DNA from: Moheibacter stercoris
GTDB lineage: Bacteria > Bacteroidota > Bacteroidia > Flavobacteriales > Weeksellaceae
Assembly (NCBI RefSeq): GCF_040545805.1
Contig: NZ_JBEPMO010000001.1
Span: 1 to 64,000, forward strand
Direction of reading: 5' to 3'
DNA: 64,000 nt
The translations under genes were made by a program, and so were the position numbers. Each line of letters opens with the position of its first letter. The stretch's first letter is position 1. This document shows, in pieces, positions 1 to 7,696 of the stretch. The notes under the pieces are model-generated. The model saw nothing but the letters and a program-made list of their open reading frames with translations, was not told the origin of the DNA and did not search any database.

Positions 1-111
1 AAACCAGCCAAAATTCCAGTTTTTTTTACCGTTTAGAAAAAATGATCAGTTTTTAAGCTAGAAAAATGAAATTTTAATATCCAAGAAGCAAAAAAAAAAA
101 TATTAAGCATA

Positions 112-147
112 AAAAAGAGACTGTCTTTTGAGACAGCCTCTTTTCTT
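112..147 (-). terminator. Rho-independent terminator of the tRNA-Gly unit
   Basis: An inverted repeat (AGAG-CTGTCT / AGACAG-CTCT, loop TTTG) lies directly downstream of the minus-strand tRNA. Read on the minus strand it is followed by a T run. Confidence 0.6.
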
Positions 148-150
148 TTG

Positions 151-223
151 AGCGGGAGACGGGACTCGAACCCGCAACATTCAGCTTGGAAGGCTGAAGC
201 TCTACCAATTGAGCTACTCCCGC
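151..223 (-). tRNA. tRNA-Gly (anticodon TCC)
   Basis: Read on the minus strand, the sequence folds as a complete 73-nt tRNA. The 7-bp acceptor stem is GCGGGAG/CTCCCGC, the D arm is GCTC-AATTGGTA-GAGC, the anticodon stem is TCAGC/GCTGA with loop CTTCCAA, and the T arm is GCGGG-TTCGAGT-CCCGT. The loop reads anticodon TCC, hence glycine. The 3' CCA is not encoded. Two partial copies of the 5' half lie just upstream at 242-290 and 309-355. Confidence 0.95.
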
Positions 224-241
224 GGTCGTATTGTTTGATAA

Positions 242-290
242 TTCAGCTTGGAATCCGCCGCGGCGGACTACGAATTGAACTACTTCCGCG
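242..290 (-). repeat. tRNA-Gly-derived half repeat, copy 1
   Basis: Minus strand: a diverged version of the first 22 or so bases of the tRNA-Gly (CGCGGAAGTAGTTCAATT) is joined to a perfect 14-bp palindrome, TCCGCCGCGGCGGA. Then comes CCAAGCTGAA, the 3' side of the tRNA anticodon arm. The variable loop, T arm and 3' acceptor strand are missing, so it cannot be a functional tRNA. Confidence 0.7.
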
Positions 291-308
291 ATTTTATCAA
301 TTTTGTGG

Positions 309-355
309 TTCAGCTTGGATCCGACGTGGCGGACTACCAATTGAGCTACTCCCGC
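309..355 (-). repeat. tRNA-Gly-derived half repeat, copy 2
   Basis: Minus strand: the first 22 bases are identical to the intact tRNA-Gly (GCGGGAGTAGCTCAATTGGTAG). They are followed by TCCGCCACGTCGGAT in place of the 5' anticodon arm and by CCAAGCTGAA. It sits about 65 nt upstream of copy 1, the same spacing that separates copy 1 from the real tRNA. Confidence 0.7.
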
Positions 356-489
356 AATTGATGGTGCAAATATAAAGGGGAAAATCGCTTTCTTCAAAAT
401 TCTTGACGCTTTTTTTTTCAAAAAATTTACAATTGTCTTTTTAACAGAATTTAACGTTCGCAATCCGACCTTCACAATAAGTTTATAAG

Positions 490-497
490 TAACTTTG
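490..497 (+). promoter_or_regulatory. Possible Bacteroidota -7 box before the HMG-CoA reductase gene
   Basis: TAACTTTG matches the TAnnTTTG -7 consensus of Bacteroidota primary sigma factors and lies 19 bp before the ATG. I did not find a clear -33 TTG at the expected spacing, so this is tentative. Confidence 0.35.
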
Positions 498-515
498 TAT
501 TTCAAATTCTAAACT

Positions 516-1868
516 ATGAATCATACACCCGTTGAAGGTTTTTCTAAAATGTCAAAAGAAGGAAAAATCGAATGGTTGGTCAACGAATATTTAAATGGCT
601 CTGAACAAGCTATTCAAACCCTAAAACAATATTGGAATGAGGATTTAGAACTTCAACGTTTGCACGATGAGTTCTCAGAAAACACCCTTTCCAATTTTTA
701 TATGCCTTTTGGATTCGCCCCAAATTTTTTAATCGATGGCGAATTGATGTGCATCCCGATGGCGATTGAAGAAAGTTCAGTCGTTGCGGCAGCTTCCAAA
801 GCTGCAAAATTTTGGATTGATCGCGGCGGATTTAAAACTCAAGTTTTGTCCAAAGTCAAATTGGGTCATGTTCATTTTATGTTTGAAGGAGACAAAGAAA
901 AATTGGATCGATTCTTTCTAGAAACCCTTTTAGCAAAATTATTCAAGGACACAGATCCGATCACCAAAAACATGCAAGCGCGTGGTGGAGGGATTTTAAA
1001 TTTAAAATTGGTCGATAAAACATCGGAAATCGAGAATTATTACCAAATTCATGCAGAATTTGACACCGTTGATTCCATGGGTGCCAACTTTATCAACTCT
1101 TGTTTGGAGCAATTTGCTCAGACTTTGAAAAGAGAAGTGTATGAGTCAGATGTATTTACCAATGAAGAAAAAGAATCGCTTCAAATTGTGATGTGTATTC
1201 TGTCTAACTTCACTCCTGAATGCATTGTAAGAGCAGAAGTTTCTTGCAAGGTTGAGGATTTAGCAGAAGGAAATGTTTCCTCAGAAGAATTTATCGAAAA
1301 ATTTACGCGTGCGGTTCGCATTGCCGAAGTGGAACCTTATCGTGCTACGACTCATAACAAAGGAATCATGAACGGTGTCGACGCCGTTGTAATTGCTACA
1401 GGAAATGATTTCCGTGCGGTTGAGGCTTGTGCACATGCCTATGCATCCAAAGATGGTCGTTATAGTTCTTTGACTCATTGCGAAGTAAAAGAGGGTGTGT
1501 TCCGTTTTTGGTTAGATTTACCAATTGCTTTGGGAACCGTTGGAGGTTTAACTTCTTTGCATCCACTTGTGAAATTGGCTTTGCAAGTTTTAGGAAGTCC
1601 CAATGCAGAAAAATTGATGGGAATTGTCGCAGTAGCTGGTTTGGCGCAAAATTTCGCAGCCTTGCGTTCTTTGGTGACCACTGGGATTCAACAAGGGCAT
1701 ATGAAAATGCATTTGATGAACATCTTGAACCAATTGGAAGCAACCGATGAAGAGCGAGCTTATTTTGTCAATTATTTCAAAGACAAGACTGTTTCACATC
1801 ATGCCGTAATTGATGAATTCTGTCGATTGAGAGGTGTAAATTCTGTAGAAGAATTGAAAAAGAATTAA
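516..1868 (+). CDS. mvaA: Hydroxymethylglutaryl-CoA reductase, class II type
   Basis: This cytosolic enzyme interconverts HMG-CoA and mevalonate. In this lineage it is expected to feed the mevalonate route to isoprenoids rather than mevalonate catabolism. The 450-residue length fits the short, membrane-anchor-free bacterial class. Family signatures are visible: IEESSVVAAAS carries the catalytic glutamate, NKGIMNG carries the catalytic lysine, ATGNDFRAVEACAHAYA belongs to the core, and GHMKMH near the C-terminus carries the catalytic histidine. It starts at an ATG with no competing upstream start. It is followed by a hairpin terminator and then by the glycosylase gene. No other mevalonate genes are in the window. 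Confidence 0.93.
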   Translation: MNHTPVEGFSKMSKEGKIEWLVNEYLNGSEQAIQTLKQYWNEDLELQRLHDEFSENTLSNFYMPFGFAPNFLIDGELMCIPMAIEESSVVAAASKAAKFWIDRGGFKTQVLSKVKLGHVHFMFEGDKEKLDRFFLETLLAKLFKDTDPITKNMQARGGGILNLKLVDKTSEIENYYQIHAEFDTVDSMGANFINSCLEQFAQTLKREVYESDVFTNEEKESLQIVMCILSNFTPECIVRAEVSCKVEDLAEGNVSSEEFIEKFTRAVRIAEVEPYRATTHNKGIMNGVDAVVIATGNDFRAVEACAHAYASKDGRYSSLTHCEVKEGVFRFWLDLPIALGTVGGLTSLHPLVKLALQVLGSPNAEKLMGIVAVAGLAQNFAALRSLVTTGIQQGHMKMHLMNILNQLEATDEERAYFVNYFKDKTVSHHAVIDEFCRLRGVNSVEELKKN

Positions 1869-1885
1869 TTCAAATCATACAATCC

Positions 1886-1922
1886 AAAGTCTTTCAGCTT
1901 TCTAGTTGAAAGACTTTTTTAT
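1886..1922 (+). terminator. Rho-independent terminator after mvaA
   Basis: A 10-bp perfect stem AAGTCTTTCA / TGAAAGACTT is followed by TTTTTATT, beginning 18 bp past the mvaA stop. The next start codon (1926) comes straight after, so the downstream gene must be read through or have a promoter inside this region. Confidence 0.75.
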
Positions 1923-1925
1923 TCC

Positions 1926-2354
1926 ATGCGCATCTGGTCCTTACATCCGAAATATTTAGACACCAAAGGTTTGGTAGCACTTTGGCGTGAAACTCTTTTG
2001 GCAAAACATGTTTTGGAAGGTAAAACCAAAGGGTATACCAATCACCCGCAATTGATCCGATTCAAAAAGGTTGAAAATCCGCAAGCAGCCATCCATCAAT
2101 ATTTAGCTGAAATTTTGGAGGAAGCAAAAATTCGCGGATATACGTTCGATTCGAACAAAATCAATTTCGACTTCACTCCTATTCAAATTCCTGTCACAAC
2201 TGGTCAATTGGAATATGAACGAGAACATTTGGCCAAAAAATTATCGATCCGCGATCCAGAAAAACTCCGAACTTTGCCAGAAACGAAATTGCTGGAAACA
2301 GTTTCTATATTTTATGTTGTTGAAGGGGAAATTGAATCATGGGAGATCATTTAA
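1926..2354 (+). CDS. Pyrimidine-dimer DNA glycosylase family protein (Pyr_excise)
   Basis: The N-terminus MRIWSLHPKYLDTKGLVALW is characteristic of the Pyr_excise family related to T4 endonuclease V (DenV). That enzyme cleaves the glycosidic bond at UV-induced pyrimidine dimers and nicks the backbone. The conserved early basic/aromatic residues and the WRETLLA helix are present. Length (142 residues) matches DenV-like proteins. The 3' end overlaps the next gene by 16 bp, implying translational coupling. Activity on dimers is inferred from the family; many bacterial members are uncharacterised. Confidence 0.8.
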   Translation: MRIWSLHPKYLDTKGLVALWRETLLAKHVLEGKTKGYTNHPQLIRFKKVENPQAAIHQYLAEILEEAKIRGYTFDSNKINFDFTPIQIPVTTGQLEYEREHLAKKLSIRDPEKLRTLPETKLLETVSIFYVVEGEIESWEII

Positions 2355-2833
2355 TCGAAGAAAATTACCGTAAGGCCAAAGCCAAAGAAGCGGAACACAA
2401 GAAATTTTTAGGCAAAATTAAACAGAAACCGCCCAAGAATTTCGACCAAACCATGCAAGAAATTCACGATGAAGTTTTTGAGCGTGTGGATTGTCTATCA
2501 TGTGCCAATTGTTGCAAAACTACAGGTCCACTTTTCACCCAAAAAGATATTGAGCGTTTGGCTGAGTTATTTCGAATAAAACCTTCTCAATTCATCGAGA
2601 AATATTTACGCATCGACGAAGACAATGATTATGTTTTGCAGTCTGTTCCATGTCCTTTTTTAGGAGCCGACAATTATTGCTCGGTGTACGAACATCGTCC
2701 GAAAGCTTGCCGTGAATATCCGCATACTGACCGCAAAAAATTCTATCAAATCAATCATTTGACGCTCAAAAATACGCTGATTTGTCCAGCTGCTTTTGAA
2801 GTTGTAGAGCAAATGCAAAAAACCTTCAAATAA
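2339..2833 (+). CDS. YkgJ-family cysteine-cluster (CxxCxxCC) protein
   Basis: The protein contains CLSCANCC near residue 55, then PCPFLG, YCSVYEHRPKACREYP and a late conserved Cys. This is the spacing of the zinc/iron-chelating YkgJ family (PF03692), which probably binds a metal or Fe-S centre. The first 45 residues are charged and helical. It overlaps the preceding glycosylase ORF by 16 bp and is likely made from the same mRNA. The physiological substrate of the family is unknown. Confidence 0.85.
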   Translation: MGDHLIEENYRKAKAKEAEHKKFLGKIKQKPPKNFDQTMQEIHDEVFERVDCLSCANCCKTTGPLFTQKDIERLAELFRIKPSQFIEKYLRIDEDNDYVLQSVPCPFLGADNYCSVYEHRPKACREYPHTDRKKFYQINHLTLKNTLICPAAFEVVEQMQKTFK

Positions 2834-2834
2834 A

Positions 2835-2872
2835 AATCTTCCTCGATTCCCAAGAGAACGGAGGAAGATTCG
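2835..2872 (-). terminator. Terminator at the end of the sigma/anti-sigma/OMP operon
   Basis: Stem AATCTTCCTC / GAGGAAGATT. On the minus strand it is followed by TTTTTATTT, so it best serves the minus-strand gene ending at 2901. It may also help stop the convergent plus-strand transcript. Confidence 0.6.
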
Positions 2873-2900
2873 ATTTGATAATGCATGAGGATCAAAAGGT

Positions 2901-3956
2901 CTAAAATCCTATGTTCAATCCGAATTGAAGCATTTTACGGTCGTCAAAAACATCGTCTTTAAAGAAAGAACTCAATTCTTGTCTCACATAAAAATTCCAC
3001 CCCATGACGCTTAAGGTAAGTTGAGCACCATAAGCGAAATTGTTCAATTCGTAGTTGGATTTTTTGTCGCGGAAATCCAATTCGCCTCCATCGACAATGT
3101 TGTTGGTAGAAATTCTAAATCCACCATAGACATTTGCGCCAATGGCAAATCCGCCATCTGGATTGCGATAAGATTGTTCATTTTTGGTTTTCAATCCGTT
3201 AAAACTATATTTCAATCCAACGGGAACCATGATATAGGTAGAACGCAGTTTACTTTTGTCTAAATTTTGGGAATGTTGGACTAAATCAACCACACCATCA
3301 TCATTTCGATTGATGTAATAATTGTCATCAAAACGAACGGTTCTCCACGAAAAATAAGCTCCGGTTTGAAACACCAAAGGACTTGTTTCAGAAAACTGTT
3401 TGTGGTATAGTAAACCTAAATCAATTCCGCTTGAATACCCCAAATGATCATTTAACTTTTCATTGTCTCCTTTCGGGAAATCAATCATTCCATAAGCCAA
3501 ATATCCCGTTACTTCATTTTGGGCTTTGTATTTCCAATCGGAAGATTTTTTGATTTGTTCCTCTTTCAACGCCTCAATATCTGTATTGAGAATCGCATAC
3601 TGAACTTGGTTTTTGGTAATTTCATCCAAATCAAAATTCAAATTTTCGATGTTGGTATTGATGGTTTCTGCAAAACGCAAGGAAATCGCTGCTTTTTGAT
3701 TTTCTGCTTCCGTTTTGGTTATCGTTCCCTTGAACAATTGCTCATCTACAGCTGAAACTTCTTCTTGCATCGCCAATTTCCCATCGATGACAATTTGTCG
3801 AATTTGAACCGCATATTCTTCCACTTTTTCCTTTACAAAAGGACTTACTTGTTCTTCTACTTCTTCATTGGAATTGAAATCCCATGAAAATTTCTGTGCA
3901 TTTGCGTGGTATCCTACAAGGCATAGCATTCCTAAGACGATGTATTTCTTCATCAT
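2901..3956 (-). CDS. Outer-membrane beta-barrel protein, operon partner of the ECF sigma factor
   Basis: A signal peptide (MMKKYIVLGMLCLVGYHANA, cleavage before QKFSW) is followed by a charged helical segment of about 120 residues. The C-terminal half has amphipathic strands (for example TGAYFSWRTVRF, GANVYGGFRI) and ends in LQFGLNIGF with a terminal Phe, typical of outer-membrane barrels. It is the last gene of a minus-strand operon after the ECF sigma and anti-sigma genes, which suggests it is a structural target or envelope sensor of that circuit. No specific family was recognised. Confidence 0.7.
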   Translation of the reverse strand: MMKKYIVLGMLCLVGYHANAQKFSWDFNSNEEVEEQVSPFVKEKVEEYAVQIRQIVIDGKLAMQEEVSAVDEQLFKGTITKTEAENQKAAISLRFAETINTNIENLNFDLDEITKNQVQYAILNTDIEALKEEQIKKSSDWKYKAQNEVTGYLAYGMIDFPKGDNEKLNDHLGYSSGIDLGLLYHKQFSETSPLVFQTGAYFSWRTVRFDDNYYINRNDDGVVDLVQHSQNLDKSKLRSTYIMVPVGLKYSFNGLKTKNEQSYRNPDGGFAIGANVYGGFRISTNNIVDGGELDFRDKKSNYELNNFAYGAQLTLSVMGWNFYVRQELSSFFKDDVFDDRKMLQFGLNIGF

Positions 3957-3983
3957 ATTCTATCGTTTTAATTGTTAGTTGAA

Positions 3984-4637
3984 TTATTTATTGAAATCAA
4001 TCAAAACCAGTCTAGAATTGGATTTTGATTGTTTGACTGCTTCGTTATTTTCGATGGAGTACAAAAGCATTTCAGGATCGACGAAATTGGCTTTTTTCTT
4101 CTCTTCTAGTTGTAGTTCTTCTTGATGTGCAAGTTCTGTTTGTGGCTCTGGTGAGATTTCTGTTATACTTGCTTTTTCCGAATCAAATTCTGGATTTTTT
4201 TCAGGATTTGAGACAATTTCCGTTTCAACAGATTCTAGATTTTTATGAGTACTTGATGGAACGTTCTCTGTATTTTTTGTTTCAATTTGTTTCTGTTGAT
4301 GAACCGATGAATCAGCCAATAAATCTTCCTGAACTGGAATTGAACTTGTATTTTCCTGTTCTTGAACTGTTTGCAGAATCTCCTTGTTTTTGGTTTGTGT
4401 AGCAACAGATGGTGATTCTTTTGTTGAGAATGAATTCCAACCCCAATACAAACCTATAAAAAGTACAACTGAAGCAGCAATTGACATGGGGAACCAAACC
4501 TTCATTTTGCGAGTTTTGGAAGTCGAAACCTCTGGTTGAGCCATCATTTCTTGCAAACGTTCCCAAGCATTGTCCGAAACTGGGAGTTCACGATCTTCCA
4601 ATTGATTTTTAACTATATGTTCGAATTTAGATTTCAT
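3984..4637 (-). CDS. Putative anti-sigma factor, single-pass membrane protein
   Basis: I place the start at 4637 (MKSKFEHIVKNQLEDRELP), whose ATG overlaps the 3' end of the sigma gene. A longer version from 4664 would overlap it further. A cytoplasmic domain of about 60 residues is followed by one transmembrane helix (VWFPMSIAASVVLFIGLYWG) and a low-complexity Glu/Ser/Gln periplasmic tail ending SRLVLIDFNK. This topology directly after an ECF sigma gene is that of Bacteroidota anti-sigma or sigma-linked regulators. No zinc-binding anti-sigma motif is visible, so the role comes from context. Confidence 0.65.
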   Translation of the reverse strand: MKSKFEHIVKNQLEDRELPVSDNAWERLQEMMAQPEVSTSKTRKMKVWFPMSIAASVVLFIGLYWGWNSFSTKESPSVATQTKNKEILQTVQEQENTSSIPVQEDLLADSSVHQQKQIETKNTENVPSSTHKNLESVETEIVSNPEKNPEFDSEKASITEISPEPQTELAHQEELQLEEKKKANFVDPEMLLYSIENNEAVKQSKSNSRLVLIDFNK

Positions 4638-5187
4638 TTGATCTGGTTTTTTGGTGAAGAACAATTTCTTTTAATTTGTTTTTGGCTCGTAACAATTGCG
4701 ATTTTGAATTGGATTCAGAAATGGATAAAATTTCTGCTATTTCCTTGTGGGAATAGTCTTCCAAAACGAAAAGATTGAAAACCATCCGATACGAATCTGG
4801 CAATTGATCCAAAACTTCCTGAGCATCAAATCCGAAATCTATTTCCGTTTCATCATCGAGGGAATTGTTGGATTCAAATTCATCTACATAGACCATACTT
4901 TTGTTAAGTTTGATGAAATCCAAACATTCGTTGACCATAACTCTACGCATCCAACCTTCAAAACTTCCTTCTGATTTGAAACCATCGATATTTCGGAAAA
5001 CTTTCACAAAACCTTTGAGCATACAGTCTTCGGCATGGTGAAAATCGGTCACATAGGATCTGCATACACTTAGCATTTTGCGGGAACATTGATCAAATAG
5101 TTCCTTTTGCGCTAAGGGATTTTGTTTGCGTAAATCTCTTACCAAATTTTCCAAGTTCTGCTTTTTATGAATCGATATAATTTTCAA
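4627..5187 (-). CDS. RNA polymerase ECF-type sigma-70 factor
   Basis: Region 2 is visible as LFDQCSRKMLSVCRSYVTDFHHAEDCMLKGFVKVFRNID, with region 2.4-like FEGWMRRVMVNECLDFIK. Region 4 is visible as LPDSYRMVFNLFVLEDYSHKEIAEILSISESNSKSQLLRAK, with the helix-turn-helix. At 186 residues it is a standard ECF factor and lacks sigma-1.1 and region 3. It is first in an operon with the membrane anti-sigma candidate and a barrel protein. It probably directs RNA polymerase to envelope-related promoters, possibly its own. Confidence 0.92.
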   Translation of the reverse strand: MKIISIHKKQNLENLVRDLRKQNPLAQKELFDQCSRKMLSVCRSYVTDFHHAEDCMLKGFVKVFRNIDGFKSEGSFEGWMRRVMVNECLDFIKLNKSMVYVDEFESNNSLDDETEIDFGFDAQEVLDQLPDSYRMVFNLFVLEDYSHKEIAEILSISESNSKSQLLRAKNKLKEIVLHQKTRSNEI

Positions 5188-5275
5188 AATTAAGCCTTCT
5201 ACTTACTAAGACGATGGAAGTTGAAAAAAAGTTGCAGCCAACCAGATTTTTTTCTTAAAATAATTCGTAGCCATA

Positions 5276-5304
5276 AAAAAAACCCGCATAAATGCGGGCT
5301 TTTA
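5276..5304 (-). terminator. Rho-independent terminator after the coiled-coil gene
   Basis: Stem CCCGCAT / ATGCGGG with an AA loop is flanked on the minus strand by AAAAG before it and GTTTTTTT after it, 17 bp beyond the stop of the gene ending at 5321. Confidence 0.8.
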
Positions 5305-5320
5305 AGCTGATTCAGATTGA

Positions 5321-5917
5321 TTAATCGTTTAAATCTTCCTCGATATCTTTGTATTTATCTTCTGCCTTTTGGGTTACTTCATCAACCGTTTCATCCAATT
5401 TCGCGACATTTTCCGACACAACTTCTTTTACTTCTTCGACTTTTTCGTCCACTGCCTCTGCTAGATTTTCTGCTGCAACTTGGGTGTCTTCTACGATTTC
5501 GTCCGCTTTTTCCTCGATGGCATCAGATGTTTCTGCTGCAGTTTCTTTTGCCTCTTCAACCGTTTCCTCGATCGCAACCTCTGCTTCCTCGGCTTTTTCA
5601 CTCACCACGTCTTTGGCTTCTTCCCATTTTTCCTTGGCTTTGTCCGAAATGTCTTCAGCTGTTTCCTTGGTTTCTTCCCAAGCATTTTCTGCCGAATCTT
5701 TTACATCTTCCCAAGCATCTTGTGCTTTTTCTTTGGCTTCAGCGGCCACTTCTTTGGCTTCATCCCAAACATTTGACGCTTTTTCCTTCAAGGTTGAAGC
5801 AGCTTCTCTGGCTTCATCTGCTAGTTTATTTCCTGTATCACGTAAGTCGTTTTTCACTTCAGATGCTTTTTCAGATGAGCCTCCGAATAGATTTTTCAAG
5901 AACGAACCTAATCCCAT
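5321..5917 (-). CDS. Ala/Glu/Lys-rich coiled-coil protein, YtxH/LEA-like
   Basis: 198 residues, almost entirely charged amphipathic helix with 11-residue-like periodicity (repeats of EAKEKA, WEDVKDS, WEEAKDV, EEVEEAKE). It lacks cysteines and transmembrane segments and begins MGLGSFLKNLFGGSSEK. This composition resembles LEA-type or YtxH-type stress proteins that act as hydrophilic membrane- or protein-shielding helices. The role in stress is an inference from composition. It is monocistronic with its own terminator. The opposite strand has long open frames only because of the biased codon use. Confidence 0.7.
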   Translation of the reverse strand: MGLGSFLKNLFGGSSEKASEVKNDLRDTGNKLADEAREAASTLKEKASNVWDEAKEVAAEAKEKAQDAWEDVKDSAENAWEETKETAEDISDKAKEKWEEAKDVVSEKAEEAEVAIEETVEEAKETAAETSDAIEEKADEIVEDTQVAAENLAEAVDEKVEEVKEVVSENVAKLDETVDEVTQKAEDKYKDIEEDLND

Positions 5918-6053
5918 AGTTTTAATTTTTAATAGATTAATAAATAACTAATTTAATCGAAATGAAACAATTAACCAAACCTAAATTCTTTTAACGTCTT
6001 GGAATTTCGAAGAATTTTAGATTTTAATTACCTTCGTACAAATTCTTAGGAAA

Positions 6054-7658
6054 TTGGATTCTCAAAAGACAACAAAGTTTGATGCAAAAGAATATGGTAA
6101 GTTTTCGCCTCTGATGCGGGATTACTTATCGCAGGATTCCAAAGTCAAAGAGTTTTACAATCTATTTCCCAATGAGGAGAATTTAGTTCAACAAGCAAAA
6201 GAAAAATTAAATGTTTATCAGAATAGAGAACTTCTTCACTCCTCTTTGACAAACCAATTATCGGGTTTAAAATTATCGGAAAAACAAAAGCAAAATTTGG
6301 ATTTTCTTCAATTGTCCAATACGGTAACCATCACCACAGGACATCAATTGAATTTGCTTACAGGACCGCTGTATTTCTTTTACAAAATCCTTCAAACCAT
6401 CAAATCTTGTGAGCATTTAAATCAACAACATCCAGAAATTCATTTTGTTCCCATTTTTTGGATGGCGACAGAAGATCATGATTTTGAAGAAATCAATCAT
6501 TTTTTCTATCAAAACCAAAAATTTCAATGGAACCGACCATCTGAAGGAGCGGTTGGACGAATGAATTTGGATGGAATTCAGGAAGTTTTCGAAGTGTTTG
6601 GCCAATGTTTACCCGATTCAAAAAATGCAAAAGAATTACAAGAACTCATATCCGATTCCTATTTGAATTCATCCAGTTTAACCGAAGCTACGCGTAAATT
6701 GGTGCAAGCTCTTTTTGCAGATTATGGTTTGTTGATGATTGATGGAGACGATTCAGCCTTGAAAAAATGCATGATTTCAAGTTTTGAAGAGGATTTGACT
6801 CAACATACAGCCTTTCAAAAGATCAATGAAACCATTGAGAAATTTCAAGAATTGGGATATGATGCGCAAGTAAATCCAAGAGAAATTAATTTATTTTATG
6901 TTGAGAAATCTTCTCAACGTGAACGAATCGTTCTAGAAGAAAACAAGTACAAAGTTCTTAACGCTAATTTGGAATTTAGTCAAGAGGAAATTTTGAGCGA
7001 ATTGAGAAATCATCCTGAAAACTTCAGTCCCAATGTGGTTTTAAGACCATTGTATCAAGAAACCATTTTACCCAATATTGCCTATATCGGTGGAACTGGC
7101 GAAATGGCATATTGGTTGGAATTGAAATCATTTTTTGATTCACAAAACATCCCTTTTCCAATATTATTAGTCCGAAATTCAGTATTGCTTTTATCTGAAA
7201 AACAAAAAAGGAAATTGGAAAATCTGAACATTTCTTATCAGGATTTATTTTTGCCTTTGTACCAATTGGTCAATCAAAATATTGAACAAAATTCAGAAGT
7301 TTCCATTGATTTCGAATCCTATCAAGAAACTTTGGAAAAGATGTTTTTGGAACTTGAAGAAAAAGCTACTCAAACCGATCTTAGTTTTTCCAAAATGGTA
7401 AAAGCCCAACAAAAAAAGCAATTGGCGGGATTGGAAAAAATGAAAAATCGCTTGACAAAAGCCGAAAAAAGAAAACAAGCGGAACGAGTAGAACGTATTG
7501 AAATCTTGTATGCTGAACTTTTCCCGAATGGAAATTTACAAGAACGAATTTCCAACTTTTCGGAATTTTATGTCGAGTATGGCGTTGAATTTGTAAATGA
7601 AATCTACCAAACGATTGAACCGATTGATTTTCGGTTTTCGATAAAAACATTACCTTAA
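6054..7658 (+). CDS. bshC: Bacillithiol biosynthesis cysteine-adding enzyme
   Basis: BshC ligates cysteine to glucosaminyl-malate in the last step of bacillithiol synthesis, a low-molecular-weight thiol used by Bacillota and many Bacteroidota. Family hallmarks are visible: TTGHQLNLLTGPLYFFYK, PIFWMATEDHDFEEINH, and NVVLRPLYQETILPNIAYIGGTGEMAYWLELK. A C-terminal coiled coil is also present. Length (534) matches the family. The frame opens with TTG (6054); I see no ATG in a good position, so I accept the TTG. The bshA and bshB genes are not nearby. Confidence 0.93.
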   Translation: MDSQKTTKFDAKEYGKFSPLMRDYLSQDSKVKEFYNLFPNEENLVQQAKEKLNVYQNRELLHSSLTNQLSGLKLSEKQKQNLDFLQLSNTVTITTGHQLNLLTGPLYFFYKILQTIKSCEHLNQQHPEIHFVPIFWMATEDHDFEEINHFFYQNQKFQWNRPSEGAVGRMNLDGIQEVFEVFGQCLPDSKNAKELQELISDSYLNSSSLTEATRKLVQALFADYGLLMIDGDDSALKKCMISSFEEDLTQHTAFQKINETIEKFQELGYDAQVNPREINLFYVEKSSQRERIVLEENKYKVLNANLEFSQEEILSELRNHPENFSPNVVLRPLYQETILPNIAYIGGTGEMAYWLELKSFFDSQNIPFPILLVRNSVLLLSEKQKRKLENLNISYQDLFLPLYQLVNQNIEQNSEVSIDFESYQETLEKMFLELEEKATQTDLSFSKMVKAQQKKQLAGLEKMKNRLTKAEKRKQAERVERIEILYAELFPNGNLQERISNFSEFYVEYGVEFVNEIYQTIEPIDFRFSIKTLP

Positions 7659-7670
7659 CAGAAAGAATTG

Positions 7671-7678
7671 TATTTTTG
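7671..7678 (+). promoter_or_regulatory. Possible -7 box before the LysM receptor gene
   Basis: TATTTTTG fits TAnnTTTG and lies 18 bp before the ATG at 7697, inside the bshC-LysM gap. No convincing -33 element was found. Confidence 0.3.
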
Positions 7679-7696
7679 CCTTTAAATTTCGAACCG

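Noticed and set aside
148..375. A 75-codon open frame over the tRNA region
   Set aside because: It only reads through the tRNA-Gly and its half repeats; the recurring RRGGL-IELLP peptides come from the repeated DNA.
5349..5951. Long plus-strand frames opposite the coiled-coil gene
   Set aside because: They are shadow frames of a highly codon-biased Glu/Ala/Lys gene and give low-complexity Ser/Thr/Phe or Leu/Pro protein with no features.
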